Source: an uncultured Oscillospiraceae bacterium (GTDB lineage Bacteria; Bacillota; Clostridia; Oscillospirales; Oscillospiraceae). Taken from it: DNA of 46,610 nt. The translations under genes and the position numbers were made by a program. The notes beneath the pieces were generated by a model, which did not search any database, was not told where the DNA came from, and saw nothing but the letters and a program-made list of their open reading frames with translations. Of this stretch, positions 33,098 to 40,946 are shown piece by piece (the first letter of the stretch is position 1; each line of letters begins with the position of its first letter). The stretch is taken from the NCBI GenBank assembly GCA_934597585.1, contig CAKTSA010000011.1, positions 1-46,610 on the forward strand, given 5' to 3'.

Positions 33098-33834
33098 AGG
33101 GACGCCTCCTTTCTCTCGATGACCGGGCAGCCGCCCAGGGTGTCCGCCAGGATCAGGGGGAACACCTCTTCGGTATTGCCCCGGTGGGCGATCTGGCCGT
33201 TTGCGATGACCACGATCTCGTCGGCCAGGCGGATGATCCGCTCCTGGTGGGAGATGATGATCATGGTGGCCTTGCCCTCCCGGTGGATCTGCTCAAAGGT
33301 CTCGGTGAGCCGGGCAAAGCTCCACAGGTCGATGCCGGCCTCCGGCTCGTCGAAGATCATCAGGTCGCTGTGGCGGGCCAGGATGGTGGCGATCTCGATG
33401 CGCTTCACCTCGCCGCCGGACAGGGACACATCCACCTCCCGGTCCAGGTAATCGTTGGCGCACAGACCCACCTTGGTGAGGTACGCGCAGCAGCGGTCCT
33501 TGCTGAGCTTCTCCTCCCCTGCCGCCAGCAGCAGCAGGTCGTGAACGGTGATGCCCTTGAACCGGGGCGGCTGCTGGAAGCCGTAGCTGATGCCCTTCTT
33601 GGCCCGCTCGGTGATGGACAATCCGGTGATATCCTCGCCGTTATACAGGATCTGGCCGCCGGTGGGCTGCACCAGACCCATGATGATCTTGGCCAGGGTG
33701 GTCTTGCCGCCGCCGTTGGGGCCGGTGAACACCACCAGCCGGTGGTCCGGGATGGTGATGGAGATATCCTTGATGATATCCATCTCCCCCTCCGGCGTGG
33801 ACACGCGATAGGAAATATGCTTCAATTCCAGCAT
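33094..33834 (-). CDS. sufC: Fe-S assembly ATPase SufC (SmsC-like)
   Basis: ABC-type ATPase without membrane domains that drives cluster assembly on the SufB-like scaffold. Walker A is GPNGGGKTT (about 37-45), the Q-loop is YGFQQPPRFKGI, the signature is LSGGEVKRIEI, and Walker B is DLMIFDEPEAGIDLWS, which is characteristic of SufC; the switch His is IIISHQER. The length of 246 residues is typical. I chose ATG 33834 because GAGGAGG precedes it and the protein then begins MLELKHISY; an ATG at 33873 would add 13 residues and lies close to the promoter. First gene of the operon with sufB. Confidence 0.94.
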   Translation of the reverse strand: MLELKHISYRVSTPEGEMDIIKDISITIPDHRLVVFTGPNGGGKTTLAKIIMGLVQPTGGQILYNGEDITGLSITERAKKGISYGFQQPPRFKGITVHDLLLLAAGEEKLSKDRCCAYLTKVGLCANDYLDREVDVSLSGGEVKRIEIATILARHSDLMIFDEPEAGIDLWSFARLTETFEQIHREGKATMIIISHQERIIRLADEIVVIANGQIAHRGNTEEVFPLILADTLGGCPVIERKEASL

Positions 33835-33910
33835 GGAATCTTCCTCCTCAAATTGGACTGTCAAAACCGGCATTTTCTGTCACAAAAAAGGCTATTTTGA
33901 CAAACTTGAA

Positions 33911-33941
33911 ATATTATACCAGATAATATAAGGAAAATCAA
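33911..33941 (-). promoter_or_regulatory. Promoter and candidate Rrf2 operator of sufCB
   Basis: Minus strand TTGATT (33936-33941), 17 bases, TATAAT (33913-33918). A perfect inverted repeat, ATATTAT-N5-ATAATAT, covers 33911-33929 and overlaps the -10 box. The regulator gene is directly upstream, so this is a likely repression site for it. Confidence 0.65.
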
Positions 33942-34360
33942 TTTATTTTGCCATTTTTCTCCACCATCAGCTGGGCCAGCGTGGCGTTGTCCAGATAGTC
34001 CCGGATCACCTGGTCCAGCCCCAGCCACAGCGACCGGGTGCGGCACTCCCCCGCCATCTGGCAGGGCTCCGCCTCGTCCTCCACGCACTGCACCGGCACC
34101 AGCGGCCCCTCGATGGCCCGCAGCAGCGGCCCGATGCGGTACTCCTCCGGCGCCTGGACCAGCCGATAGCCGCCGCCCCGGCCGTGGGTGCCGTCCACAA
34201 ATCCGGCCTTGGACAGGGTGGTCATGATGCTCTCCAGATACTTCTGGCTGATGCCCTGCCGTTGGGCCACCGTCCGCAGGGGGATATACCCCTCCTCCCG
34301 GTGCTCCGCCAAATCCACCATCACCCGCAGCGCATAGCGCCCCTTTGTCGAGATCATCAT
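33938..34360 (-). CDS. Rrf2 family regulator with IscR-like cysteine triad
   Basis: A 140-residue winged-helix regulator. The N-terminus MMISTKGRYALRVMVDLA and the recognition region QGISQKYLESIMTTLSKAGFVDG (about 35-57) are typical of Rrf2 proteins, and RGGGYRL is the wing. Three Cys (92, 100, 106) in the position of the IscR cluster-binding triad suggest that it holds an Fe-S cluster and reports cluster status. Its place just upstream of sufCB on the same strand supports control of that operon and of itself. Both promoters carry dyads overlapping promoter elements. The Cys spacing (7 and 5 residues between) differs slightly from E. coli IscR. Confidence 0.9.
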   Translation of the reverse strand: MMISTKGRYALRVMVDLAEHREEGYIPLRTVAQRQGISQKYLESIMTTLSKAGFVDGTHGRGGGYRLVQAPEEYRIGPLLRAIEGPLVPVQCVEDEAEPCQMAGECRTRSLWLGLDQVIRDYLDNATLAQLMVEKNGKIN

Positions 34361-34392
34361 ACCAACACGCCGTCCTTTCCGCTTTTTTCTCC

Positions 34393-34428
34393 ATTATAGG
34401 CGGTTTTGCCTACCATGTCAATAGGTAG
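34393..34428 (-). promoter_or_regulatory. Consensus promoter of the Rrf2 gene with CTACC-N9-GGTAG dyad
   Basis: Minus strand TTGACA (34416-34421), 17 bases, TATAAT (34393-34398), a perfect consensus. The dyad CTACC (34410-34414) and GGTAG (34424-34428) flanks the -35 box and may serve autoregulation. Confidence 0.75.
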
Positions 34429-35055
34429 CACCTCCGGCGCATATGGCATAGTATGGCACGGGATGGGATGGCGCATACATGAAAACGTTTCGCAGCTCCG
34501 GCCGCGGGGGGTTGTTCCGCGCCCCGGCGCGGGTCACTTTTGGCCACTGTCCCAAAAGTGACCAAAAAGACAGCTTAAACCTGCGGTTTAAGAATCCGCC
34601 CGCGCTATAGTGTGTACGAATTTGCAGCCTTTTTCCACGCGGTTGCGGAACACGTCTCATTTTCGTGTCATGTGACGCATCGTCTCTGCTCCAGCGCCGC
34701 TGCCGCTGACCGTTGCGACGGTAGACACCGAAGCGTTGTTCGCGGCGGCATGTGGTCATGCCGCCCTACGAAATGATATCGCAGACGGCTGTAGGGCGGG
34801 GTGACCACACCCCGCCGCACGGGAAAACTCCTTCTCCGCACTATTCAGCGGTAGCGGCGCTGATGATGAGACGATTCGATAATAAAACGAAAAAGAAACG
34901 TTCACGCGAACGCGTGGTATGCACTTACAGTTTCGTATCATGCACAGCGCGCCCGGAAGTTTTGAAACCCTTTGGGTTTCAAATGGCGTTTTTGGGCACT
35001 TTTGCCGCCACGGGCAAAAGTACCTCGCGCCGGGGCGCGAAATACCCCCTCACAG
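34429..35055. repeat. Non-coding block of nested inverted repeats
   Basis: No gene is visible in about 630 bases. Two related units face each other. The left unit (about 34515-34592) has GCGCCCCGGCGC, a 12-base hairpin (34532-34543 with 34552-34563, GGTCACTTTTGG/CCAAAAGTGACC) and an 8-base hairpin (CTTAAACC/GGTTTAAG). The right unit (34961-35039) has the same parts in reverse order and opposite strand: TTTGAAACCC/GGGTTTCAAA, ACTTTTGCC/GGCAAAAGT and CGCGCCGGGGCGCG. Between them lie two more perfect hairpins (34744-34765 and 34795-34816) that are inverted copies of each other. This looks like a repeat element that has been invaded by, or assembled with, a second family. Confidence 0.75.
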
Positions 35056-35069
35056 AAAGGAGGCCCTCT

Positions 35070-35273
35070 ATGGACAACACACCCTATGACTACCGCAAAT
35101 ACGACCAGATCTGGAAGCGGGTCAACCCCCAGGAGAACCCCTATCCCGACGCCCGCGGCGGCATGCTCCCGCAGCAGGGCGACGCCGCGCCCGCCGTCTG
35201 CCAGGCGCTGCTGCGGGAGGAGCTGCGGCACATGCAGGCCGTCCTGCACGCGCTGGAAAACGCTCTTGCATAA
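35070..35273 (+). CDS. Small conserved-looking protein of 67 residues
   Basis: ATG 35070 is preceded by AAAGGAGG. The protein begins MDNTPYDYRKYDQIWKRVNPQENPYPDARGG and ends with a helix (ALLREELRHMQAVLHALENALA). I do not assign a function. The N-terminal DYRKYDxIWxRVxPxxNPYPxAR pattern recalls the start of ferritin-like proteins in related Clostridia, and the closing helix could be the remnant or a mini version of such a helical domain; this is memory-based and uncertain. It lies directly after the inverted-repeat block, which may supply its 5' region. Confidence 0.65.
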   Translation: MDNTPYDYRKYDQIWKRVNPQENPYPDARGGMLPQQGDAAPAVCQALLREELRHMQAVLHALENALA

Positions 35274-35294
35274 TGCCGCGCTGCGTGATACAAT
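35266..35294 (+). promoter_or_regulatory. Promoter of the HD-domain gene
   Basis: TTGCAT (35266-35271), 17 bases, TACAAT (35289-35294). The -35 box overlaps the end of the preceding small gene. Confidence 0.65.
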
Positions 35295-35360
35295 AGGGCA
35301 TCATTTCAGGCGCGGTGCGCCAGAACATACACAAAATATACACAAAAGGAGACTGCCGCA

Positions 35361-35945
35361 ATGAAGGAAGTTATCAGTCGGGACGCCGCTCTGGCGGCAT
35401 TGAAGGAGTACAACCACGAGCCGTTCCATATCCTCCACGCCCTGACGGTGGAGGGCGTCATGCGCTGGTACGCCAACGAGCTGGGCTACGGCGAGGACGC
35501 GGATTTCTGGGCCACCGCCGGACTGCTGCACGACATCGATTTCGAGATGTGGCCGGATCAGCACTGCCTGAAGGCCCCGGAGCTGCTGGAGAAGGCGGGC
35601 TGTGACGCCGACCTGATCCACGCCGTCTGCTCCCACGGCTACGGTCTGGTGTGCGACGTGGAGCCCACCCACGAGATGGAGAAGGTCCTGTTCGCCGCCG
35701 ACGAGCTGACGGGCCTCATCGGTGCCGCCGCCAGGATGCGCCCCAGCAAGAGCGTCATGGACATGGAGGTCAGCAGCCTGAAGAAGAAGTTCAAGGACAA
35801 GAAGTTCGCCGCCGGCTGCTCCCGGGACGTGATCACCACCGGCGCCGAGCGCCTGGGCTGGACCCTGGAGGAGCTGATGGAGAAGACCATCCTCGCCATG
35901 CGCAGCTGCGAGGAGAGCGTCAACGCCGCCATGGCCGCCCTGTAA
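35361..35945 (+). CDS. HD-domain metal-dependent phosphohydrolase-like protein
   Basis: A 194-residue soluble protein of the HD superfamily. His26 (ILHALTVE), the diagnostic His57-Asp58 pair (LLHDIDFE) and a later His in HAVCSHGYG supply the metal site. ADELTGLIGAAARMRPSKS is the fourth-helix Asp motif common in uncharacterised HD proteins of Clostridia. Such proteins hydrolyse nucleotides or related phosphate compounds, but the substrate is unknown here. AAAAGGAG precedes ATG. It is a single gene with its own promoter and a shared bidirectional terminator. Confidence 0.88.
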   Translation: MKEVISRDAALAALKEYNHEPFHILHALTVEGVMRWYANELGYGEDADFWATAGLLHDIDFEMWPDQHCLKAPELLEKAGCDADLIHAVCSHGYGLVCDVEPTHEMEKVLFAADELTGLIGAAARMRPSKSVMDMEVSSLKKKFKDKKFAAGCSRDVITTGAERLGWTLEELMEKTILAMRSCEESVNAAMAAL

Positions 35946-35954
35946 CGATCCCGC

Positions 35955-35994
35955 AAAAAAATATCGCCGCCCACCCGGGCGGCGATACTTTTTT
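35955..35994. terminator. Bidirectional terminator between HD gene and uracil-DNA glycosylase gene
   Basis: TATCGCCGCCC (35962-35972) pairs perfectly with GGGCGGCGATA (35977-35987). T-runs follow on both strands (35989-35994 and the A-run at 35955-35961). Confidence 0.88.
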
Positions 35995-36571
35995 ACTCAA
36001 ATTCAATGGGCGTATGCACGCAGATCTCCGCGATCTTCTCCTGCAGCCGCTTCAGGTCCTCAAAGGTCTCCGGCTTTTTCCGGGGGTCCCGCAGCAGCGC
36101 CGCCGGGTGGTACAGGGCCATCATCAGCGTGCCGTTCCGGTCAAAGAACTGGCCGTGCTCCTTGGAGATCTTGAAGTCCGGCTTGATCAGCTCCATGGCG
36201 CTGATGCGCCCCAGGCACACGATGATCTTGGGCCGCATCAGCCGCACCTGCTCCCGCAGATAGCCCCGGCAGGCGTCCTTCTCCGTGTTCAGGGGGTCCC
36301 GGTTCTCCGGCGGACGGCACTTGACGGAGTTGGTGATGTAGACATTCTTCCTGTGCAAGCCGATCATGGCCAGCATGTCGTCCAGCAGTTTGCCGCCCCG
36401 GCCCACAAAGGGCTCGCCCTGGGCGTCCTCGTTGGCGCCGGGGGCCTCGCCGATAAACAGCACCTCGGCGTCGGGGTCCCCCACGCCGAACACCACCTGG
36501 GTGCAGGTCTCCCGCAGCTTGCAGGCGTGGCATTGCAGACAGGTCTCTCTCAGCTCTTCCCACGGGGTCAT
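35993..36571 (-). CDS. Uracil-DNA glycosylase, family 4 (Fe-S cluster)
   Basis: DNA repair enzyme that removes uracil from DNA as the first step of base excision repair. The family 4 signs are clear: Cys14 and Cys17 (CHAC) together with Cys in VKCRPP and DACRG, spaced 16 apart, are the four ligands of a [4Fe-4S] cluster. Motif 1 is [20 protein letters not shown], and the later motif is [11 protein letters not shown]. The 192-residue length fits. ATG overlaps the stop of the upstream hydrolase gene by four bases (ATGA), so the two are co-translated. Confidence 0.94.
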   Translation of the reverse strand: MTPWEELRETCLQCHACKLRETCTQVVFGVGDPDAEVLFIGEAPGANEDAQGEPFVGRGGKLLDDMLAMIGLHRKNVYITNSVKCRPPENRDPLNTEKDACRGYLREQVRLMRPKIIVCLGRISAMELIKPDFKISKEHGQFFDRNGTLMMALYHPAALLRDPRKKPETFEDLKRLQEKIAEICVHTPIEFE

Positions 36572-37503
36572 TTCAGCTTCGCCTCCATCCAGTTCCAGAT
36601 CGTTTCACATACCTCGTCCCGGTAGGCCTTCTCATTCAGCAGCTCGTGCCGCAGCCCGGGATACAGCTTCAGCGTGCAGTCCGCCACGCCGGCGCGGCGG
36701 AACTCCTGATACGTCCGGCGCACACCGGCCCCCATGCCGCCCACCGGGTCGTCCTCGCCGGAGATCAGCAGCACCGGCGTGTCCCGGTCCATCCGCTGCA
36801 GGTTGGCGCTCCGCTGGTTGAAGCGGATGCCCCGCAGCATCTCCCGGAACAGGCCCACCGTGGCGTCGTGGCCGCACAGAGGATCGGCGATATACGCGTC
36901 CACGTTCTCCTCGTCTGCCGACAGCCAGTCGTACTCCGTACGGTTGGGCTTGAAGGTCTTGTTGTACGCGCCGAAGGCCAGGGCCGTCACGGCGGCGTTG
37001 GTGGCCGCCGGATCACGCCGGGCCAGGGTGTCCGCTATGGCAAGACCGCCCGCCAGCGTGGCGGCGCTCTGCCAGCCGGTGCCCATAAGGATGGCGGCTT
37101 TCACCGTGCCGGGATAGCGGATGAGATACGTGCGGCTGAGGAAGGAGCCCATGGAGTGGCCCATCAGCAGCAGTGGCAGGTCCGGATACCGCTCCTTCAG
37201 CTTGGTGTGCAGCACGTAGATGTCGTCCACCGGGGTGTTCCAGGTGTTGCCGTCGCCGAAATACACCGGCGTGCCGCCCTCCGGCAGGGACAGGCCGTGG
37301 CCCAGATGGTCGTGGCCCACCACGATGATGCCATGGCCGTTGAGGAACCGGGCAAAGTCGTCATAGCGGTCCACATACTCCGCCACGCCGTGGACGATCT
37401 GCAGCACCGCCACCGGCGTCATATCCTCCGGCACCCAGGCGATGCCGTGCAGCCGCGTCCGCCCGTCGCTGGAGAGAAAGGTGAAGTCCGTCTTATTTGT
37501 CAT
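36568..37503 (-). CDS. Alpha/beta hydrolase, monoacylglycerol lipase-like
   Basis: A 311-residue serine hydrolase. The oxyanion region is [18 protein letters not shown], typical of monoacylglycerol lipase and lysophospholipase-like enzymes. The nucleophile Ser is in GHSMGS (about 115-120), the catalytic Asp is probably in [14 protein letters not shown], and the His is in [12 protein letters not shown]. No signal peptide is seen, so it is cytoplasmic. First gene of a two-gene operon with the glycosylase. Divergent from glpK, whose product handles the glycerol such a lipase would release; the functional link is an inference. ACAGGAAGGA precedes ATG. Confidence 0.9.
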   Translation of the reverse strand: MTNKTDFTFLSSDGRTRLHGIAWVPEDMTPVAVLQIVHGVAEYVDRYDDFARFLNGHGIIVVGHDHLGHGLSLPEGGTPVYFGDGNTWNTPVDDIYVLHTKLKERYPDLPLLLMGHSMGSFLSRTYLIRYPGTVKAAILMGTGWQSAATLAGGLAIADTLARRDPAATNAAVTALAFGAYNKTFKPNRTEYDWLSADEENVDAYIADPLCGHDATVGLFREMLRGIRFNQRSANLQRMDRDTPVLLISGEDDPVGGMGAGVRRTYQEFRRAGVADCTLKLYPGLRHELLNEKAYRDEVCETIWNWMEAKLK

Positions 37504-37590
37504 GGCAATTCCGTCCTTCCTGTGATATACTCATGTTATTATCATATCCATTTTAACACAGCAAGTTTCACTTGAAAAGGGGGATTTCTC

Positions 37591-39084
37591 ATGGCTTCCT
37601 ACATCCTGGCCCTGGACCAGGGCACCACCAGCTCCCGGGCCATCGTATTTGACAAGCAGGGCGACATCGTGGGCCGGGGCCAGTACCCCTTCGCCCAGTA
37701 CTATCCCCGGGCCGGCTGGGTGGAGCACGACCCCATGGAGATCTGGCGCACCCAGTCCCAGGCGGCGGCGGACGCCATCGCCCAGCTGCCCGCCGGGTCC
37801 ATCGCCGGCATCGGCGTCACCAACCAGCGGGAGACCACCATCATCTGGGACAAGACCACCGGCCAGCCGGTGTATAACGCCATCGTCTGGCAGTGCCGCC
37901 GCACGGCGGAGCTGTGCGAGGAACTGAAGCGCCGGGGCCTCAGCGAACGGATACAGTCCACCACCGGACTGCTGATCGATGCCTATTTCTCCGCCACCAA
38001 GATCCGCTGGATCCTGGACAATGTACCCGGCGCCCGGCAGCGGGCGGAGCAGGGCCAGCTCCTCTTCGGCACGGTGGAGACCTGGCTCATCTGGCAGCTG
38101 ACCGGCGCTCACGTCACCGACTATTCCAACGCCAGCCGCACCATGCTCTTCAACATCCACACCCTGCAGTGGGACGCGGAGCTGTGCGGCATGCTGGGCA
38201 TCCCCATGTGCATGCTGCCCCGGTGCGTGGGCAACTCGCAGGTGTACGGCACGGTGAAGGAGGGCATCCCCGGCCTGGAGGCCCTGGCGGGGGTGCCGGT
38301 ATGCGGCGCGGCAGGCGACCAGCAGGCCGCCCTGTTCGGCCAGACCTGCTTCCGCGCCGGCGACGCCAAGAACACTTACGGCACCGGCTGCTTCACCCTG
38401 ATGAACGTGGGCGGCAAGCCCGTCCGCAGCCGGGCGGGCCTGGTCACCTCCGTGGCCTGGAGCGTAGGCGGCACCGTCACCTACGCCCTGGAGGGCAGCG
38501 TCTTCAACGGCGGCAGCACCATCCAGTGGCTGCGGGACGAGCTGCACCTGATCGACTCCGCGCCGGAATGCGACCGGCTGGCGGAATCCGTCCCCAACAG
38601 CGGCGGCGTCCTCGTGGTGCCGGCCTTTACGGGGCTGGGCGCGCCCTATTGGGACATGTACGCCCGTGGCGCCATCCTGGGCGTCACCCGGGGCACAGGC
38701 CGTGCCCACATCGCACGGGCGGTGCTGGAGGCCATCGCCTTTCAGGTCACCGACCTGATGCTGGCCATGCGGCAGGACGCCGGCTGCGACATCACCTGCC
38801 TGCGGGCCGACGGCGGCGCCAGCGTCAGCGACATTCTGCTGCAGATGCAGGCGGACCTGCTGCGCATCCCGGTGGACCGCCCCGCCATGGTGGAGACCAC
38901 CGCCTTCGGCGCAGCGGCCCTGGCGGGTCTCAACTGCGGCATGTGGCAGAGCCTGGAGGAGCTCTCCGCCCTCCGCCGCAGCGACCGGGTGTTCACCCCC
39001 CAGCGGGTCCAGGCGGAGTGCGACGACGCCTACCGCATGTGGAAGCGGGCGGTGCAGAGAGCGGGAGACTGGATCGAACACTAA
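37591..39084 (+). CDS. glpK: Glycerol kinase
   Basis: Cytoplasmic FGGY-family kinase that makes sn-glycerol 3-phosphate from glycerol and ATP. The 497-residue length is standard. The N-terminus has the phosphate-binding ALDQGTTSSRAIVFD (8-22). The glycerol-site residues are in GVTNQRETTIIWDK and IVWQCRRT. GAAGDQQAALFGQ and GTGCFTLMNVG are FGGY signatures in the second domain, and LRADGGASVSD is the closing ATP motif. AAGGGGGA precedes ATG. No glycerol facilitator or glycerol-3-phosphate dehydrogenase is adjacent. It is divergent from the alpha/beta hydrolase operon. Confidence 0.96.
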   Translation: MASYILALDQGTTSSRAIVFDKQGDIVGRGQYPFAQYYPRAGWVEHDPMEIWRTQSQAAADAIAQLPAGSIAGIGVTNQRETTIIWDKTTGQPVYNAIVWQCRRTAELCEELKRRGLSERIQSTTGLLIDAYFSATKIRWILDNVPGARQRAEQGQLLFGTVETWLIWQLTGAHVTDYSNASRTMLFNIHTLQWDAELCGMLGIPMCMLPRCVGNSQVYGTVKEGIPGLEALAGVPVCGAAGDQQAALFGQTCFRAGDAKNTYGTGCFTLMNVGGKPVRSRAGLVTSVAWSVGGTVTYALEGSVFNGGSTIQWLRDELHLIDSAPECDRLAESVPNSGGVLVVPAFTGLGAPYWDMYARGAILGVTRGTGRAHIARAVLEAIAFQVTDLMLAMRQDAGCDITCLRADGGASVSDILLQMQADLLRIPVDRPAMVETTAFGAAALAGLNCGMWQSLEELSALRRSDRVFTPQRVQAECDDAYRMWKRAVQRAGDWIEH

Positions 39085-39091
39085 AATGCCT

Positions 39092-39141
39092 GGCATGAAA
39101 TCTTTGATTTCATTGCCAAGGGGTTTACGGCGCCCGCGCCG
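39092..39141 (+). repeat. Two stem-loops after glpK
   Basis: ATGAAATC/GATTTCAT (about 39095-39113, loop TTT, extended by GGC/GCC) is followed by CGGCGC-CC-GCGCCG (39128-39141). There is no T-run, so termination is uncertain. The pieces resemble a degenerate copy of the units in the 34.5-35.0 kb repeat block. Confidence 0.45.
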
Positions 39142-39204
39142 CGAATTCTGCGATGCTTTCTTGCCTCATTTGATTAACAATTGATGAATTTCGCCCCAAA
39201 AGTC

Positions 39205-39233
39205 TTGCAAAATCGCAATGCAATGGCTATAAT
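39205..39233 (+). promoter_or_regulatory. Promoter of the zinc-ribbon protein gene
   Basis: TTGCAA (39205-39210), 17 bases, TATAAT (39228-39233), about 45 bases before the start codon. Confidence 0.75.
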
Positions 39234-39277
39234 CAGCCTTAATGAGAACCTAATTCAAAATGAGAGGAGACCTACTT

Positions 39278-39781
39278 ATGTCATTCTTTGAAAACATTAC
39301 CGAAAAAGCCAAGCAGTATGCCAATATCGCCGCCGACAAGGCCAAGGATGTGGCCGGTGCCGCCGCCGACAAGGCAAGGGACGTGAAGGAGACCGCCCAG
39401 CTGACCATGGCCATCAAGACCGAGCAGCGGGAGATGGACAAGAACTACCGCGCCCTGGGTCAGTGGTTCGCCTCCGAGTATGAGGGCGAGATCCCCGACG
39501 CCGTCAAGGACGTAGTCGCCGCCATCGAGGCCAGCAAGGCCAAGGTGGAGGAGATGGAGGCCACCCTGGCCGAAAAGCCCCACACCGAGATCGAGATCAC
39601 CATTGAGCGGGAGCCCGAGCTGAAGGCCTGCCCCGTGTGCGGCACCGCCGCCAGCACCAAGTTCTGCCCCGAGTGCGGCGCGGAAATGGACCCCCAGCCT
39701 GAGACGCCCGCCGAGGAGCCCGCTGAGGCCCCTGCCGAAGCGCCCGCCGAGCCCGAGACCCCCGCTGAGCCCCAGGAGTGA
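39278..39781 (+). CDS. Helical protein with C-terminal zinc ribbon and Pro/Glu/Ala tail
   Basis: A 167-residue protein I cannot name. Residues 1-90 are strongly helical, with repeated Ala/Lys/Asp units (AADKAKDVAGAAADKARDVKE) like LEA-type or coiled-coil regions. Then comes a zinc ribbon, CPVCG and CPECG (about 112-132), and finally a tail of Pro-Glu-Ala repeats. Similar small proteins are common in Clostridia as zinc-ribbon domain proteins of unknown role. I chose ATG 39278, with GAGAGGAGA upstream. It has its own promoter and a perfect terminator, so it is an independent and probably well-expressed unit. Confidence 0.8.
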   Translation: MSFFENITEKAKQYANIAADKAKDVAGAAADKARDVKETAQLTMAIKTEQREMDKNYRALGQWFASEYEGEIPDAVKDVVAAIEASKAKVEEMEATLAEKPHTEIEITIEREPELKACPVCGTAASTKFCPECGAEMDPQPETPAEEPAEAPAEAPAEPETPAEPQE

Positions 39782-39796
39782 TATCCACCCACCCCA

Positions 39797-39831
39797 AACG
39801 GGCCGCCTGAACCATCAGGCGGCCCGTTTTT
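39797..39831 (+). terminator. Terminator of the zinc-ribbon gene
   Basis: AACGGGCCGCCTGA (39797-39810) pairs perfectly with 39815-39828, ending in TTTTT. Confidence 0.92.
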
Positions 39832-39832
39832 C

Positions 39833-39861
39833 TTGCCTTTTTCCCCGGTTTCGTGTATGCT
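39833..39861 (+). promoter_or_regulatory. Promoter of the LysR regulator gene
   Basis: TTGCCT (39833-39838), 17 bases, TATGCT (39856-39861). It fixes the regulator start downstream at GTG 39886. Confidence 0.6.
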
Positions 39862-39885
39862 GTAAGCAGGAGGAGGTGCATCCCC

Positions 39886-40800
39886 GTGACGCTTTTGCAG
39901 ATGAGCTACATTCTGGAGATCGACCGCTGCGGCTCCATCAACCGGGCGGCCCAGAACCTGTTCGTGTCCCAGTCCGCCCTGTCCAGTGCCATCGCCGAGG
40001 TGGAGAAGGAGCTGGGCATCACCGTGTTCCACCGCTCCAACCGGGGCGTCGTCCTGACGGAGGACGGCCGGGAGCTGCTGAACCAGATCACCCCCATCGT
40101 GGAGCGCAGCCGCAAGATCACCCGCTACTACAGCGAGCGCCGGGCCGAGAACCGGGTCACCCTGTCCATCGCCGCCCAGCGCTACCCCTTTTGCGCCAAG
40201 GCCTTTGTGGAGTTCCTGCACCTGCGGGAGGAACCCCGCATCGAGGTCAGCTTCAAGGAGGTGGAGATGGCCGCCGTCATCGAGCAGGTGGCCCAGCAGC
40301 AGAGCGATTTGGGCGTGATCTTCGTCTCCGACATGACAGAGCACTTCATCCGCCGCATTCTGGAGGGCCGGAATCTGGAGTTCCACCAGCTGGCCCGGCT
40401 GCGGCCCCACGTGTTCATGCGCCGGGGCCACCCCCTGTCCGGCGAGAGCTCCGTCACCCTGGAGCAGCTCCACCAGTACCCCTACGCCGCCTTTACCCAG
40501 AGCGACACCAACCTCAACTACGCCGAGGAGGTGGTGGCCGGCACCGCCGCCGACTTCAACCAGGTGGTCTACGTCTCCGACCGGGCCACCATCTACAGCG
40601 TCATCGCCCACACCAACTGCGTCTCCACCGGCAGCGGCGTCCTGCCGGAGGGCTTTGGTGACGACCGCCTGGTGGCCGTCCCCCTGACGGGCCAGCACGA
40701 CATGCGCCTGGGCTACATTAAGCTCCGCTCCGTTCCCCTCAGTGAGTCGGGCAAGGAGTTCGTAGACATTTTACAGCAGATACTGAAGGAATTGGAGTAA
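39886..40800 (+). CDS. LysR family transcriptional regulator
   Basis: A 304-residue regulator. The N-terminal winged helix (MSYILEIDRCGSINRAAQNLFVSQSALSSAIAEVEKELGI, described from residue 6) is a classic LysR DNA-binding domain, followed by a linker helix and a two-lobed effector domain. I chose GTG 39886 because AGGAGGAGGTG stands seven bases upstream; a GTG at 39853 lies within the promoter -10 region. It converges with methionine gamma-lyase, the nearest metabolic gene. Control of that gene is possible but not shown, since LysR regulators usually act on divergent neighbours. Confidence 0.92.
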   Translation: MTLLQMSYILEIDRCGSINRAAQNLFVSQSALSSAIAEVEKELGITVFHRSNRGVVLTEDGRELLNQITPIVERSRKITRYYSERRAENRVTLSIAAQRYPFCAKAFVEFLHLREEPRIEVSFKEVEMAAVIEQVAQQQSDLGVIFVSDMTEHFIRRILEGRNLEFHQLARLRPHVFMRRGHPLSGESSVTLEQLHQYPYAAFTQSDTNLNYAEEVVAGTAADFNQVVYVSDRATIYSVIAHTNCVSTGSGVLPEGFGDDRLVAVPLTGQHDMRLGYIKLRSVPLSESGKEFVDILQQILKELE

Positions 40801-40807
40801 TGCGCTT

Positions 40808-40892
40808 TGCGTAGGGGCAGGGTTCTACCCCGCCCACCGATCAACGGGATATTTTTTATTGAGCGGGAGGGGCAGAGCCCCTCCCCTACGCA
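40808..40892. repeat. Intergenic inverted-repeat element (GTAGGGG family)
   Basis: TGCGTAGGGG (40808-40817) and CCCCTACGCA (40883-40892) form perfect outer arms. An inner hairpin, GGGAGGGGC/GCCCCTCCC (40865-40885), overlaps the right arm. It lies seven bases after the LysR stop codon and belongs with the GTAGGGCGG hairpins near 34744-34816. Confidence 0.65.
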
Positions 40893-40900
40893 CGATGACG

Positions 40901-40930
40901 AAAAAAGAGAGCCTTGCGGCTCTCTTTTTT
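40901..40930. terminator. Bidirectional terminator between LysR and megL
   Basis: AAAAAAGAGAGCC (40901-40913), loop TTGC, GGCTCTCTTTTTT (40918-40930): a perfect 13-base stem with T-runs on both strands. Confidence 0.92.
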
Positions 40931-40946
40931 GCTGTCGTTCTGTTTT

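Noticed and set aside
34752..35069. Open frames through the repeat block (both strands)
   Set aside because: They follow the hairpin units and give Arg/Ala/Gly-rich products without ribosome sites; only the last 67 codons, from ATG 35070, are supported.
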